NCBI RefSeq assembly: GCF_009827575.1
Contig: NZ_WTYR01000001.1
Location: 1,823,501-1,887,500, forward strand
DNA from: Alteriqipengyuania halimionae
GTDB lineage: Bacteria; Pseudomonadota; Alphaproteobacteria; Sphingomonadales; Sphingomonadaceae
Direction of reading: 5' to 3'
DNA length: 64,000 bases
Shown here: in pieces, positions 19,132 to 27,738 of the stretch
Position numbering within the stretch: the first letter of the stretch is position 1
How the letters are laid out: every line of letters starts with the position of its first letter
The notes under the pieces: model-generated
What the model saw: the letters and a program-made list of their open reading frames with translations, nothing else
Told to the model about the DNA's origin: nothing
Database searches by the model: none
Made by a program: the position numbers and the translations under genes

Positions 19132-20114
19132 GTGTGCGCAGCAAGAGCCGCAGTGCGCCCACCGGCCCCTCGCCCTTCGCGGTCGAGGCGGAAGCACTGC
19201 CGGCGGAGAAGTTTGCCGATCCCGACATCACGGCGGCAGGCGAACCGCGCGCCTCGGTGCCGCTGACCGGGCTCGACACGCTGTGGCTCAACACCGGCAC
19301 GCTGTGCAATCTCGCCTGCGTCACCTGCTATATCGAGAGCAGCCCGACCAACGATGCGCTGGTCTATCTCTCGGCCGAGGATGCCGCGCGGTTCTACGCC
19401 GAAGCCGAGGGGATGGGCACGCGCGAGATCGGGTTTACCGGCGGCGAACCGTTCATGAACCCCGCCTTCCTGCCGATGCTCACCGATGCGCTCGCACGCG
19501 GGTTCGAGGCACTTGTGCTGACCAATGCGATGAAACCGATGCGGCGGCACGAGGAAAAGCTGCTGCTGCTACGCGAGCGGTTCGGCGACGCGCTCACATT
19601 GCGCGTCAGTCTCGATCATCACACCCGGACCGGGCACGAGGGCGAACGCGGGCCGCGGACCTGGGACGTAGCGATCGACGGCTTGCGCTGGCTGTCCGAC
19701 AACGGCTTCGCCATCGCGGTGGCGGGGCGCCTGCTCCCCGGCGAAGGCATGGTAGAAGCCCGCGAACGCTATGCCGCGCTGTTCGCGCGCGAGACGATCG
19801 CGATCGACGCGTATGATCCCGCGCAGCTGGTGCTGTTCCCCGAGATGGATGCCACCAAGGACGTCGCCGAGATCACCACCGCCTGCTGGGACATCCTCGG
19901 CAAGTCACCCGCCGACATCATGTGCGCATCGAGCCGCATGGTCGTCCACCGCAAGGGCGAGGACCGGCCCCGCGTGGCGGCCTGCACGCTGATCCCCCAC
20001 GATCCCGAATTCGATCTGGGCGAGACGCTGGAAGAGGCCGCGCAGGCGGTGAAGCTGAACCACCCGCATTGCGCGCGGTTCTGCGTGCTCGGCGGAGCGA
20101 GCTGTTCAGCTTGA
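19128..20114 (+). CDS. radical SAM protein with C-terminal cysteine-rich segment
   Basis: The 328-residue protein carries the iron-sulfur motif CNLACVTC (Cys60, Cys64, Cys67), which binds the 4Fe-4S cluster that cleaves S-adenosylmethionine. FTGGEPFMNP (GGE motif) follows. A C-terminal group of cysteines (MCASS, AACTL, HCARFCVLGGASCS) may hold an auxiliary cluster. It starts inside the stop codon of the flavoprotein gene, so the two are translationally coupled. Family knowledge does not fix the reaction. It is not the ArsS type as far as I can see. The neighbours suggest a small-molecule or peptide modification pathway. Confidence 0.85.
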   Translation: MSVRSKSRSAPTGPSPFAVEAEALPAEKFADPDITAAGEPRASVPLTGLDTLWLNTGTLCNLACVTCYIESSPTNDALVYLSAEDAARFYAEAEGMGTREIGFTGGEPFMNPAFLPMLTDALARGFEALVLTNAMKPMRRHEEKLLLLRERFGDALTLRVSLDHHTRTGHEGERGPRTWDVAIDGLRWLSDNGFAIAVAGRLLPGEGMVEARERYAALFARETIAIDAYDPAQLVLFPEMDATKDVAEITTACWDILGKSPADIMCASSRMVVHRKGEDRPRVAACTLIPHDPEFDLGETLEEAAQAVKLNHPHCARFCVLGGASCSA

Positions 20115-20170
20115 ACTGACCCCCTCCGCTCGTGCCTTAGCCCGTCGAAGTCCATTGACGCGATACCAAC

Positions 20171-20266
20171 CTCCTCCCCCTCGAGGGGGAGGCTGGGTGG
20201 GGGTGTTCGGCAGTTGTGGCCGACGCCGTACTCCCACCCCCAACCCCTCCCTCAAGGGAGGGGAGT
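20171..20266. repeat. double-hairpin GC-rich intergenic repeat, copy 2
   Basis: Palindromes at 20173-20192 (CCTCCCCCTCGAGGGGGAGG) and 20244-20263 (CCCCTCCCTCAAGGGAGGGG) are separated by a spacer containing GGGTGGGGGTG and CCCACCCCCAACCCC. The layout and sequence match copy 1 at 16491-16594. It lies between the converging radical SAM and halogenase genes. Confidence 0.8.
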
Positions 20267-20291
20267 GCGTGTTCCGTGACGATAAAATGTC

Positions 20292-21806
20292 TTAAGCCGC
20301 GTCTTTCGCGGGGCAGTATTTGGCGAGATATTCGGCATGGGTCGGCATGTGCTGGGTGAGCCAGCGGATCGATTGCTCGATGCCGTCGATCTCGCCCTTG
20401 ATCGCGCTCAGCCGGTCCTGGTCTACCATGATGTTGTGGCCTTCCATCGCCACGCCCTGCCCCATCATCACCGCCGCCCAGCTGGTCTCGGTGAACAGCT
20501 CGTCCTCCTCGCGGAAGATCTGCCCGTTCTGGCGGAACAGTTCGATCTTTTCCGACAGGCTGTCGGGCACCGACATGGTGCGGCAGTAATTCCAGAACTC
20601 GGAATCGTCGCGATTGGTCGACTTGTAATGGAGAATCAGGAAGTCGCGGATCCGCTCATATTCCTTGAGCGTGAAGCGGTTGAAGGCATCTTCCTGCGCC
20701 TGCGTGATCCCGCCTGCCGACAGCAGCGAGACGAGCTTGTTGAGGCCGGTATTGATCAAATGGATCGAGGTCGATTCGAGCGGCTCCATGAAGCCCGCCG
20801 CCAGCCCCAGCGCGACGACATTGCCGTTCCAGAACTTCTTCCGGTGGCCGGTGACGAAGCGCAGATGGTTGGGATCGGCCTGCGGCTTGGCCGCGATATT
20901 GTTGACCAGGATATCGGTCGCCTCGTCGGCTTCCATGAACTGGCTGCAATAGACATGCCCGTTGCCGTTGCGGTGCTGCAGCGGCACCTGCCATTGCCAC
21001 CCGGCCGGATGCGCGGTGGCGCGGGTATAAGGGAGCGGCGGCGAGCCGTCGTCGCGCCCGCAGGGCAGCGCCACCGCGCGATCGCATGGCAGCCAGTGGG
21101 TCCATTCCTCGTATCCGGTTTCGAGCGCCTGCTCGATCAGCAATCCGCGAAAGCCGGTGCAGTCGATAAACAGGTCGCCGGAGATTTCCTGACCGCTTTC
21201 GAGCACGATCGAGGATACGAAGCCGTTCTCGCCATCGCGCCTGACCTCGGACACCTTGCCTTCCTGCCGCACCACGCCGCGCTGTTCGGCGAAGGCGCGC
21301 AGGAATTTGGCATAGCGCGTGGCATCGAGGTGATAGGCGTAATTGGTCGGCGGCAGATCGCCGCTCTGCTGGTAGTCCTCGCTGCGCGCGAACTTGCCGA
21401 AATGCGCCGCCATGGTCTCGACGTTGAAGACCTGTATCGGCCGCTTGTCGCCCGCATCCTGCATGGCGTGCCAGATATGGTGGAACGAGACCCCGTCGAT
21501 CTCATAGCCGTAATTGCCGAAGGGGTGAATGTAGCTGTCGCCGATATTGCCCCAGTTGACGAACTGGATGCCCAGCTTGAACGTGCCGCCCGACGCGGCG
21601 AGCATTTCCGCCTCGTCGATCCCCAGCAATTTGTTGAAATCGACGAAGGGCGGGATCGTCGCCTCGCCCACGCCGACCGTTCCGATGGCTTCCGATTCGA
21701 CCAGGGTAACGCCGATGCCGCGCCCTTTGCCGATCCGCGACAGGACCGCCGCGGCCATCCATCCGGCAGTCCCCCCGCCGACGATTACGATATTCTCGAT
21801 TGGCAT
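20292..21806 (-). CDS. flavin-dependent tryptophan halogenase family protein
   Basis: The 504-residue protein has the FAD motif GGGTAGWMAAA, the candidate catalytic Lys77 (GGTFKLGIQF) and a WxWxxP motif as WQWQVP (residues 270-275). The MEPLESTSIH segment of flavin-dependent halogenases is also present. In characterised enzymes FADH2 gives HOCl, which is carried to the lysine. The change of the usual Ile to Val in WxWxIP is conservative. Many relatives in Caulobacter and sphingomonads lie beside TonB receptors, and their substrates are mostly unknown. It diverges from such a receptor across about 185 bp containing AACGTT palindromes. Halogenating activity is likely but unproven. Confidence 0.9.
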   Translation of the reverse strand: MPIENIVIVGGGTAGWMAAAVLSRIGKGRGIGVTLVESEAIGTVGVGEATIPPFVDFNKLLGIDEAEMLAASGGTFKLGIQFVNWGNIGDSYIHPFGNYGYEIDGVSFHHIWHAMQDAGDKRPIQVFNVETMAAHFGKFARSEDYQQSGDLPPTNYAYHLDATRYAKFLRAFAEQRGVVRQEGKVSEVRRDGENGFVSSIVLESGQEISGDLFIDCTGFRGLLIEQALETGYEEWTHWLPCDRAVALPCGRDDGSPPLPYTRATAHPAGWQWQVPLQHRNGNGHVYCSQFMEADEATDILVNNIAAKPQADPNHLRFVTGHRKKFWNGNVVALGLAAGFMEPLESTSIHLINTGLNKLVSLLSAGGITQAQEDAFNRFTLKEYERIRDFLILHYKSTNRDDSEFWNYCRTMSVPDSLSEKIELFRQNGQIFREEDELFTETSWAAVMMGQGVAMEGHNIMVDQDRLSAIKGEIDGIEQSIRWLTQHMPTHAEYLAKYCPAKDAA

Positions 21807-21870
21807 CCATTCTCTCCTGCGGCGACCTTGCCATTTCGCAGACCGTGCCGCCAGCCTCTGTGACCATGCT

Positions 21871-21919
21871 GCAACGTTTTCTTGATAACGTTCATATGGA
21901 ATCTTGTGAACGCTAACAT
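21871..21919. promoter_or_regulatory. candidate LacI-family operators between halogenase and TonB receptor genes
   Basis: Two AACGTT cores lie at 21873-21878 and 21887-21892, the second within TGATAACGTTCAT. A third imperfect copy (TGTGAACGCTAACAT) lies at 21905-21919. CpG-centred palindromes of this type are usual for LacI/GalR regulators, and a lacI gene follows the receptor. A related GGGAACGTTCTC site precedes the GH3 gene. This would place both divergent genes under the same repressor. Confidence 0.5.
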
Positions 21920-21991
21920 TTTGTCATAAGCGGGCCGTGGGAATAGGGCGGGATCAATCTCGCCATACAGAGGATGTCCGAGGGAGGATCC

Positions 21992-24900
21992 ATGGTTACC
22001 ACGTTCACTTCGCGTGGCACGCGTTCGCGTCGCTGCGCCATTCTTGCCACCGCTTCTAGCCTGGCACTCGCCGCCGTCGCGCAGCCTGCCTATGCGCAGG
22101 ATACGCAGGACGAAGACGGTGATGCCGCCGAGCAGGAAACCCCGGCAGGCACGCCTGAATCGGTCGAAAACAAGGTTGTCATCACCGGTTTTCGCCAGTC
22201 GCTGGAAAACGCGCAGGATATCAAACGCAACGCCGACACCGTCGTCGATGTGATCAGCGCGGAAGACATCGGGGCACTGGCCGACCGTTCGGTCGCCGAA
22301 GCGCTGCAGCGCGTCCCCGGCGTCAACATTTCGCGTTTTGCCTCGCCCGACGATCCCGACCGCTTCTCGGTCGAGGGATCGGGCGTCATCATTCGCGGCC
22401 TGTCCTTCGTTCGGTCCGAACTCAATGGGCGCGACATCTTTTCCGCCGATGGCGGGCGCACGCTGTCGTTCAACGACGTCTCGCCCGAACTTCTCGGCCG
22501 GGTGGAAGTCTACAAGAACACCACCGCCGACATGATCGACGGCGGCATTTCGGGCACGGTCAATCTCGTTACCCGCAAGCCGCTCGACAATCCCGGCTTC
22601 AACATCGCCGGCACGCTCGAATACAATTACGGCGATCTCGCTGAGGAATGGTCGCCCGGCTTCTCGGTGCTGGCATCCGACACCTTCGACGTCGGCATCG
22701 GCACTTTCGGCCTGCAACTGGGCTATGCCCAGCAGGAACTGAAGACCCGCACCGATGCCTCGCAGCTCACCGATCCCTGCTATCGTCCCGCAGACCTGCT
22801 GAGCGGCGGCTGTATCCGCGCACGCGATGTCGGCGACGGCGGTTTCGGCGGTTCGAATTTCGACGAAACCAACTTCCCGCCCGCCGGCAGCGTCGTCGTG
22901 CCCAAGGGCGCCGGCGTTCGCACCACCTCGCTCGAGCGTGACCGCAACGCCTATTCGGTGGTCGGCCAGTTCGAAAGCAACGATGGGCGGGTGCAAATCA
23001 CCGCCGAATATCTGCGTGCCGATACCGACACGTCGCTCGAAGAATTCTCGATGCTGGCGCTCGTTAACAACGATGCGTTCTTCCCGATCCCGCAAGCAGG
23101 GACCGACTTCACCTTCGACAGCGAAGGCTTCTTCGAGCGCGGCACGCTCACGCAGACGTCGGATGGCGGCATTCCCGGCATCTCGACCGAGAACCTGCAC
23201 TTCCAGCAGGAAGGGCGCGCGACCACCGAAGACTACTCGGTCAGCATCCAGATCGAGCCGACCGATCGTCTCGCCATCAATTTCGAAGGCCAGGTCATCA
23301 ATTCGAAGCTCAACACCGCGGGTGTGATCTTCGCGATGCAGACCTATTCGGACATCTTCATCGACAATTCGGGTGATACGCCGCAAGTCCAGTTCTTCCA
23401 GCCGGGCACGCAGGCTTCGCCGGCGGACTACTTCACCGATCCGGCGCTGACCTATTTCTGGTTCCACCTCGACAATCAGATCGACAACGAAGGTTCGCTG
23501 TATTCGATGCGCGGAGATATCGAATACGATATCTCCGACACCGGCTTCTTCCGCAAAGCGCGCTTTGGCGCTCGCTGGGCTGACCGCAGCCGCGTCACGC
23601 GCAACGCCAATTATTCGAACTGGTCGAATCTCGGCGCGCCCTGGACCGGTCGTAACGGCAACTGGAACGGTGACGATCCGCAGGCCTACGGTGCCGGCGG
23701 CGCCTATGCCTTCGACTTCCCGGACCAGGCCGCCGTATACAATCCGTTCGGCGACAATTTCCAGCGCGGCAACGCGCCGGTACCCGCCGGCAATGGCGCG
23801 GCCATCTTCTATGGCGGCGGACCGGGCGACAACCTGGTCGAGGCCTATCTCAATGGCCAGCTGTCCGAAGACGTGCAGGCGATCAAGGACTTCACTCTGA
23901 CGAGCGAAGGCCGACCGTTGATCGGCGGTCGCACCCAGCAGCGTCCCGATGGCACGCTGGTCCAGTGCGATCCCTTCTGCCCGACCGAAGTCGTTCCGGT
24001 CGACGAAACCACGAACGCCGCCTACGCCCGGGTCGACTTCGGGCACGATTTCGATAGCGGCCTTGAGTTCTCGGGTAATATCGGCGTCCGCTATGTCGAG
24101 ACGCGCGTCCGCTCGAGCGGCCTCGTCGGTTTCCTCGGCGCCAATTATATCGATGACCCGGTTCTGGAAGATCCGGCCGATCCCACTTCGCCCAATCGCG
24201 GCGGAGACGGCGATGGCGTGGCGGAGATCAGCGATATCCAGAACCGCTGCGACAATGTTCCCGCCGGGGAGCAGGGACCGGGTTTCTGCCAGCTGAGCGC
24301 GGCGCGTCAGGCCGAATTCGCCGCCGGCCTGACCGGCGACGTCTACCTCGATCGATCGGACGAAACCTACGATCACTGGCTGCCCAGCTTCAATGCCCGT
24401 CTGAATTTGAACAACGGCATTGTGCTGCGCGCGGCTGTGTCGAAGGGCATTTTCCGACCCGATCTCTCGGCCTTCCGCACCGGCGGCTTGGTGTTCGACA
24501 ACACCAACAACCTTGTGCAGGGCGGCACCACGGATACCGGCGCGTTGTTCGGCCTCAACACCGGCAACCGCTCTTTGCGTCCGGTCGAAAGCTGGAACTA
24601 CGACATTTCGGCGGAATGGTATTTCGACGATGTCGGCTCGCTGACCGTTGCCCTGTTCGCCAAGGATATCTCCAACCAGGAGGTCAGCGGCGCCACGGTG
24701 CAGGAACTGACCAGCCCGCAAGGAAACGCGATCGACGTGCTGATCAACGGCCCGGTCAATTCCGACAGCAGCACGCTGAAGGGGGCGGAACTTGCCTTCC
24801 AGGATACGTTCGACTTCCTGCCGGGGGCGCTCGCTGGCTTCGGCACGCAGCTGACCTACACCTATGTCGATGGTGGTGCGTTCAACAACAACAATATCGG

Positions 24901-25273
24901 AGCGGAACGCAGCCCGTTTGCGAACAACCTGCCGCTGACGGGGATTTCCGAGCACACCGTCAACGCCGTGCTGTTCTACGAGATGTACGGCTTCTCGGCC
25001 CGCGCGGCTTACAACTGGCGGTCCGAATATCTGTTGACCACGCGCGACGTGATCTTCCCGTTCCAGCCGATCTTCAACGAGGCCACGGGCCAGCTCGATG
25101 CGTCGATTTTCTACGACGTCACCGACCAGATCAAGGTCGGTGTCCAGGGGGTCAACCTGCTCGACGAGGTCACGCGCACAAGCCAGGTGTTCGACTTCGA
25201 CCAGACGCGCGTCGTTCGCTCGGCCTTCCGCAACGACCGCCGCTTCACCTTCCTGGTGCGCTTCGACTTCTGA
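21992..25273 (+). CDS. TonB-dependent receptor, Xanthomonas/Caulobacter carbohydrate type
   Basis: The 1093-residue outer-membrane receptor has a signal peptide ending AQPAYAQ and a plug with the VVITGFRQSLENAQDIKR start and RSVAEALQRVPGVNISRF. A large barrel ends in FLVRFDF, with a terminal Phe for BAM recognition. The VITGFR...SL..A...K pattern and the length are those of the TonB-Xanth-Caul family, often linked to plant or algal oligosaccharides. The start at 21992 has a GAGGGAGGA ribosome site. Its neighbours (halogenase, LacI, GH3, sugar MFS) support glycan import. Confidence 0.94.
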   Translation: MVTTFTSRGTRSRRCAILATASSLALAAVAQPAYAQDTQDEDGDAAEQETPAGTPESVENKVVITGFRQSLENAQDIKRNADTVVDVISAEDIGALADRSVAEALQRVPGVNISRFASPDDPDRFSVEGSGVIIRGLSFVRSELNGRDIFSADGGRTLSFNDVSPELLGRVEVYKNTTADMIDGGISGTVNLVTRKPLDNPGFNIAGTLEYNYGDLAEEWSPGFSVLASDTFDVGIGTFGLQLGYAQQELKTRTDASQLTDPCYRPADLLSGGCIRARDVGDGGFGGSNFDETNFPPAGSVVVPKGAGVRTTSLERDRNAYSVVGQFESNDGRVQITAEYLRADTDTSLEEFSMLALVNNDAFFPIPQAGTDFTFDSEGFFERGTLTQTSDGGIPGISTENLHFQQEGRATTEDYSVSIQIEPTDRLAINFEGQVINSKLNTAGVIFAMQTYSDIFIDNSGDTPQVQFFQPGTQASPADYFTDPALTYFWFHLDNQIDNEGSLYSMRGDIEYDISDTGFFRKARFGARWADRSRVTRNANYSNWSNLGAPWTGRNGNWNGDDPQAYGAGGAYAFDFPDQAAVYNPFGDNFQRGNAPVPAGNGAAIFYGGGPGDNLVEAYLNGQLSEDVQAIKDFTLTSEGRPLIGGRTQQRPDGTLVQCDPFCPTEVVPVDETTNAAYARVDFGHDFDSGLEFSGNIGVRYVETRVRSSGLVGFLGANYIDDPVLEDPADPTSPNRGGDGDGVAEISDIQNRCDNVPAGEQGPGFCQLSAARQAEFAAGLTGDVYLDRSDETYDHWLPSFNARLNLNNGIVLRAAVSKGIFRPDLSAFRTGGLVFDNTNNLVQGGTTDTGALFGLNTGNRSLRPVESWNYDISAEWYFDDVGSLTVALFAKDISNQEVSGATVQELTSPQGNAIDVLINGPVNSDSSTLKGAELAFQDTFDFLPGALAGFGTQLTYTYVDGGAFNNNNIGAERSPFANNLPLTGISEHTVNAVLFYEMYGFSARAAYNWRSEYLLTTRDVIFPFQPIFNEATGQLDASIFYDVTDQIKVGVQGVNLLDEVTRTSQVFDFDQTRVVRSAFRNDRRFTFLVRFDF

Positions 25274-25301
25274 TCGGACGCACTATCGAAGCAAGCATCG
25301 C

Positions 25302-25337
25302 GGGCTCCGTTCTGAAGGACGGGGCCCGTTTGCTTTT
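25302..25337 (+). terminator. intrinsic terminator after the TonB receptor gene
   Basis: A GC-rich stem (GGGCTCCGT with ACGGGGCCC) around a TCTGAAGG loop is followed by a T-rich tail (TTTGCTTTT). It lies 28 bp after the receptor stop and before the lacI gene, so it should separate the receptor transcript from the regulator. Confidence 0.7.
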
Positions 25338-25400
25338 GCGGCCCGATCCCATAAGAGCGGTGCGGGCCGCAAAAGCCGGACAACAGACGGGGAATGATGC

Positions 25401-26453
25401 ATGGCGCGTCGCCGCCAATCGGTAACCATCAAGCATGTCGCGGCCGATGCCGGTGTCTCGCTCCAGACCGTGAGCCGGGTCATCAACAACGAGCCCAATG
25501 TGCGTCCGGCGATGAAAGAGCGCGTGCAGGCGAGCATCGACAAGCTCGGCTACGTCCCCTCGATCGCCGCCCAGCGGATGAGTGGATCGCGGTCCTACCT
25601 GATCCTCGCCCTGAACGATCGCGAACGCACGATCGCGGAATGGACCGCACGCGAAGGCGGCGACTGGGTCGACCAGATGCTTCTGGGCGGAATGCTCAAG
25701 GCCGCCGAGCACGGCTATCGCATGTTGATCGAGCTGGTCGACACGCATGACGACCATATCGAACGCGAACTCGGCGCGGCGCTTTCCGCCCTCCACCCCG
25801 ACGGGGTGGTGCTGACCCCGCCGCACTCGGAAAATCCGCAGATCATCGGCCTGCTCGCCGAACACGGGATCCGCTTTGCCCGGATCGGATCGAAGGCCGA
25901 CGGACCGGGCATCGCCTTGACGATGGACGACGAAGGCTCCGCCGCCGACGCCACCCGCCATCTGGTCGAACTCGGCCACAAACGGATCGGCTTCATCGCC
26001 GGGCCGGAGGAATACAGTCTTTCCGACTGGCGCATCGATGGCTGGCGCGCAGCGATGGACGAAGCGGGCCTGCCCACCGACGGCCTCTGCCGCCGCGGCG
26101 ATTTCGGCTATGACAGCGGCGTGCGCGCCGCGCGCGAATTGCTCGCCCTGGATCGGCGCCCGACCGCGATCATCGCCTCGAGCGACCACATGACCCTCGC
26201 CACGCTCGAAACCGCGCGCGAAAGCGGGCTCGACGTGCCGCGCGATCTCTCGCTCATCAGTTTCGACAACACGCCTATCGTGCGCTTCACCAATCCACGC
26301 CTGACCGCGATCGACCAGCCCATCGCTGCGACCATCGCCCGCGCGGTCGAATTGCTGATTGACCGCGACGCCGAGCCACCCGCTCAGCCTGTGACGATTT
26401 CGGGTGAGCTGCGTATCCGCCAATCGACCGCCGCGCCCCTTTCCGATGACTGA
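25401..26453 (+). CDS. LacI/GalR family transcriptional regulator
   Basis: The 350-residue repressor has an N-terminal helix-turn-helix (TIKHVAADAGVSLQTVSRVI, about residues 9-28) followed by the hinge helix region (YVPSIAAQRMSG). A type I periplasmic-binding-protein-like sensor domain ends with SFDNTPIVRFTNPRLTAIDQP. Its position between the sugar receptor and the GH3/MFS genes, and the AACGTT palindromes upstream of both groups, suggest that it controls this locus in response to a sugar. The effector is unknown. Its end overlaps the MFS gene by 8 bp. Confidence 0.92.
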   Translation: MARRRQSVTIKHVAADAGVSLQTVSRVINNEPNVRPAMKERVQASIDKLGYVPSIAAQRMSGSRSYLILALNDRERTIAEWTAREGGDWVDQMLLGGMLKAAEHGYRMLIELVDTHDDHIERELGAALSALHPDGVVLTPPHSENPQIIGLLAEHGIRFARIGSKADGPGIALTMDDEGSAADATRHLVELGHKRIGFIAGPEEYSLSDWRIDGWRAAMDEAGLPTDGLCRRGDFGYDSGVRAARELLALDRRPTAIIASSDHMTLATLETARESGLDVPRDLSLISFDNTPIVRFTNPRLTAIDQPIAATIARAVELLIDRDAEPPAQPVTISGELRIRQSTAAPLSDD

Positions 26454-27639
26454 GACCTCCGGCGATCTGGATCGCCAATCGCTGCGATTCCTGTGGCTAT
26501 ACGCGCTTGCGAGCGCCGGCGGGGCGGTGGCCTATGTGCCTTTTCTCACGATCCTGTTGCCGGTCCGGATGAGCGAGCTTTCGGGCGGGGACGATGTCGC
26601 CCCCCTCGCCTACGCCGCATTTGCCGGCGCGGTGATTGCCAGCCTCGCGAATATCGCGTTCGGCTGGCTGTCCGACCGCAGCGGCAACCGCAAGGCGTGG
26701 ATCGCGACCGGCCTCGTCCTGTGCTCGCTCCTGCTCGTCTCGGTGCAGGCGACCCACTCGCTGGCCGAACTGATCGGCGTGATCGTGGTGTGGCAATTGG
26801 CGCTCAACTTGATGCTGGCCCCGCTGGCGGCGTGGGCGGGCGACATGGTGCCCGACCGGCAGAAGGGCCTGCTGGGCGGTTTGCTGGCCTTCTCGCCGGC
26901 GGCGGGCGCGGCAGCGGGCGCGCTGGTGACCTGGCCGGGCCTGGCCGGAGCCGACACACGGTTGGAGCTGGTCGCCTTGCTGACGATCGCGATGGTCCTG
27001 CCGGTGCTGGTCACGGGCTATGACCGACCGATGCCGCATCTGATGACGCGATCGAGCGAACTCTCCGACGCACCGCGTCCTTCGCGCGGTTTGATCGGAC
27101 GGATGTGGATCGCGCGCCTGCTGGTGCAGATCTCCGAAGCGGCGCTGTTCGCCTATCTGCTGTACTGGTTCCGCTCGATCGATCCGAGCGTGACCGACAG
27201 CGACACCGCACGCGTGTTCAGCATCGTGCTCGTCGCCGCGGTACCGTTGTCGCTGCTGACCGGTCGGTGGTCCGATCGCACCGATCGCCCGATCCTGCCG
27301 CTGGCGAGCGCTGCTGGCCTGTCGGCCATCGGCCTGCTCGTGATGGCGCTGTCGGATACGCTAGCGCTGGCGATGACGGGCTATGTTCTGTTCGGACTGG
27401 TCGCGGCGGTCTTCCTGGCGCTGCATTCGGCCCAGACGCTGCGGGTTCTGCCCCGGCCAGAGACACGCGGACGCGATCTGGGCCTGTTCAACCTTACCAA
27501 CACCACGCCGTCGCTCATCATGCCGCTGTTGACGCTGGGGCTGGTGCCGGGATTCGGTTTCGACGGGCTGTGGCTGGTGCTTGCGGGGCTCGCGCTGATG
27601 GCCTGCCTGCTGCTGGCAACGGCACGCCGCGCGGCCTGA
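26446..27639 (+). CDS. MFS transporter
   Basis: The 397-residue membrane protein has about 12 predicted transmembrane segments and the cytoplasmic loop motif GWLSDRSGNRKAW between helices 2 and 3, a major-facilitator signature. A second copy of the type GRWSDRTDRP lies in the C-terminal half. The start ATG overlaps the lacI stop, so the two are co-translated. Context suggests import of a sugar or oligosaccharide released in the periplasm. Export is also possible. Confidence 0.85.
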   Translation: MTETSGDLDRQSLRFLWLYALASAGGAVAYVPFLTILLPVRMSELSGGDDVAPLAYAAFAGAVIASLANIAFGWLSDRSGNRKAWIATGLVLCSLLLVSVQATHSLAELIGVIVVWQLALNLMLAPLAAWAGDMVPDRQKGLLGGLLAFSPAAGAAAGALVTWPGLAGADTRLELVALLTIAMVLPVLVTGYDRPMPHLMTRSSELSDAPRPSRGLIGRMWIARLLVQISEAALFAYLLYWFRSIDPSVTDSDTARVFSIVLVAAVPLSLLTGRWSDRTDRPILPLASAAGLSAIGLLVMALSDTLALAMTGYVLFGLVAAVFLALHSAQTLRVLPRPETRGRDLGLFNLTNTTPSLIMPLLTLGLVPGFGFDGLWLVLAGLALMACLLLATARRAA

Positions 27640-27697
27640 CACAAACCCATTGCTGGGCGCTTGATTTCGCCGCGCCACCGTGCCAATCCTCCCGCTT

Positions 27698-27709
27698 GGG
27701 AACGTTCTC
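27698..27709. promoter_or_regulatory. candidate LacI-family operator before the GH3 gene
   Basis: GGGAACGTTCTC is a near-perfect 12-bp palindrome with the same AACGTT core as the sites at 21871-21892. It lies 30 bp before the GH3 start codon. A repressor bound here would block transcription of the glucosidase and probably the sugar transporter. Confidence 0.5.
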
Positions 27710-27738
27710 ATAAAGAGAACACGGAGAGGAATTCTTAC

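Noticed and set aside
21785..24955. Very long open frame on the minus strand opposite the large TonB receptor gene
   Set aside because: It is an antisense by-product of GC-rich codon bias. The plus strand has a signal peptide, plug and barrel motifs and a ribosome site, while the minus frame has no recognisable domain and low-complexity composition.
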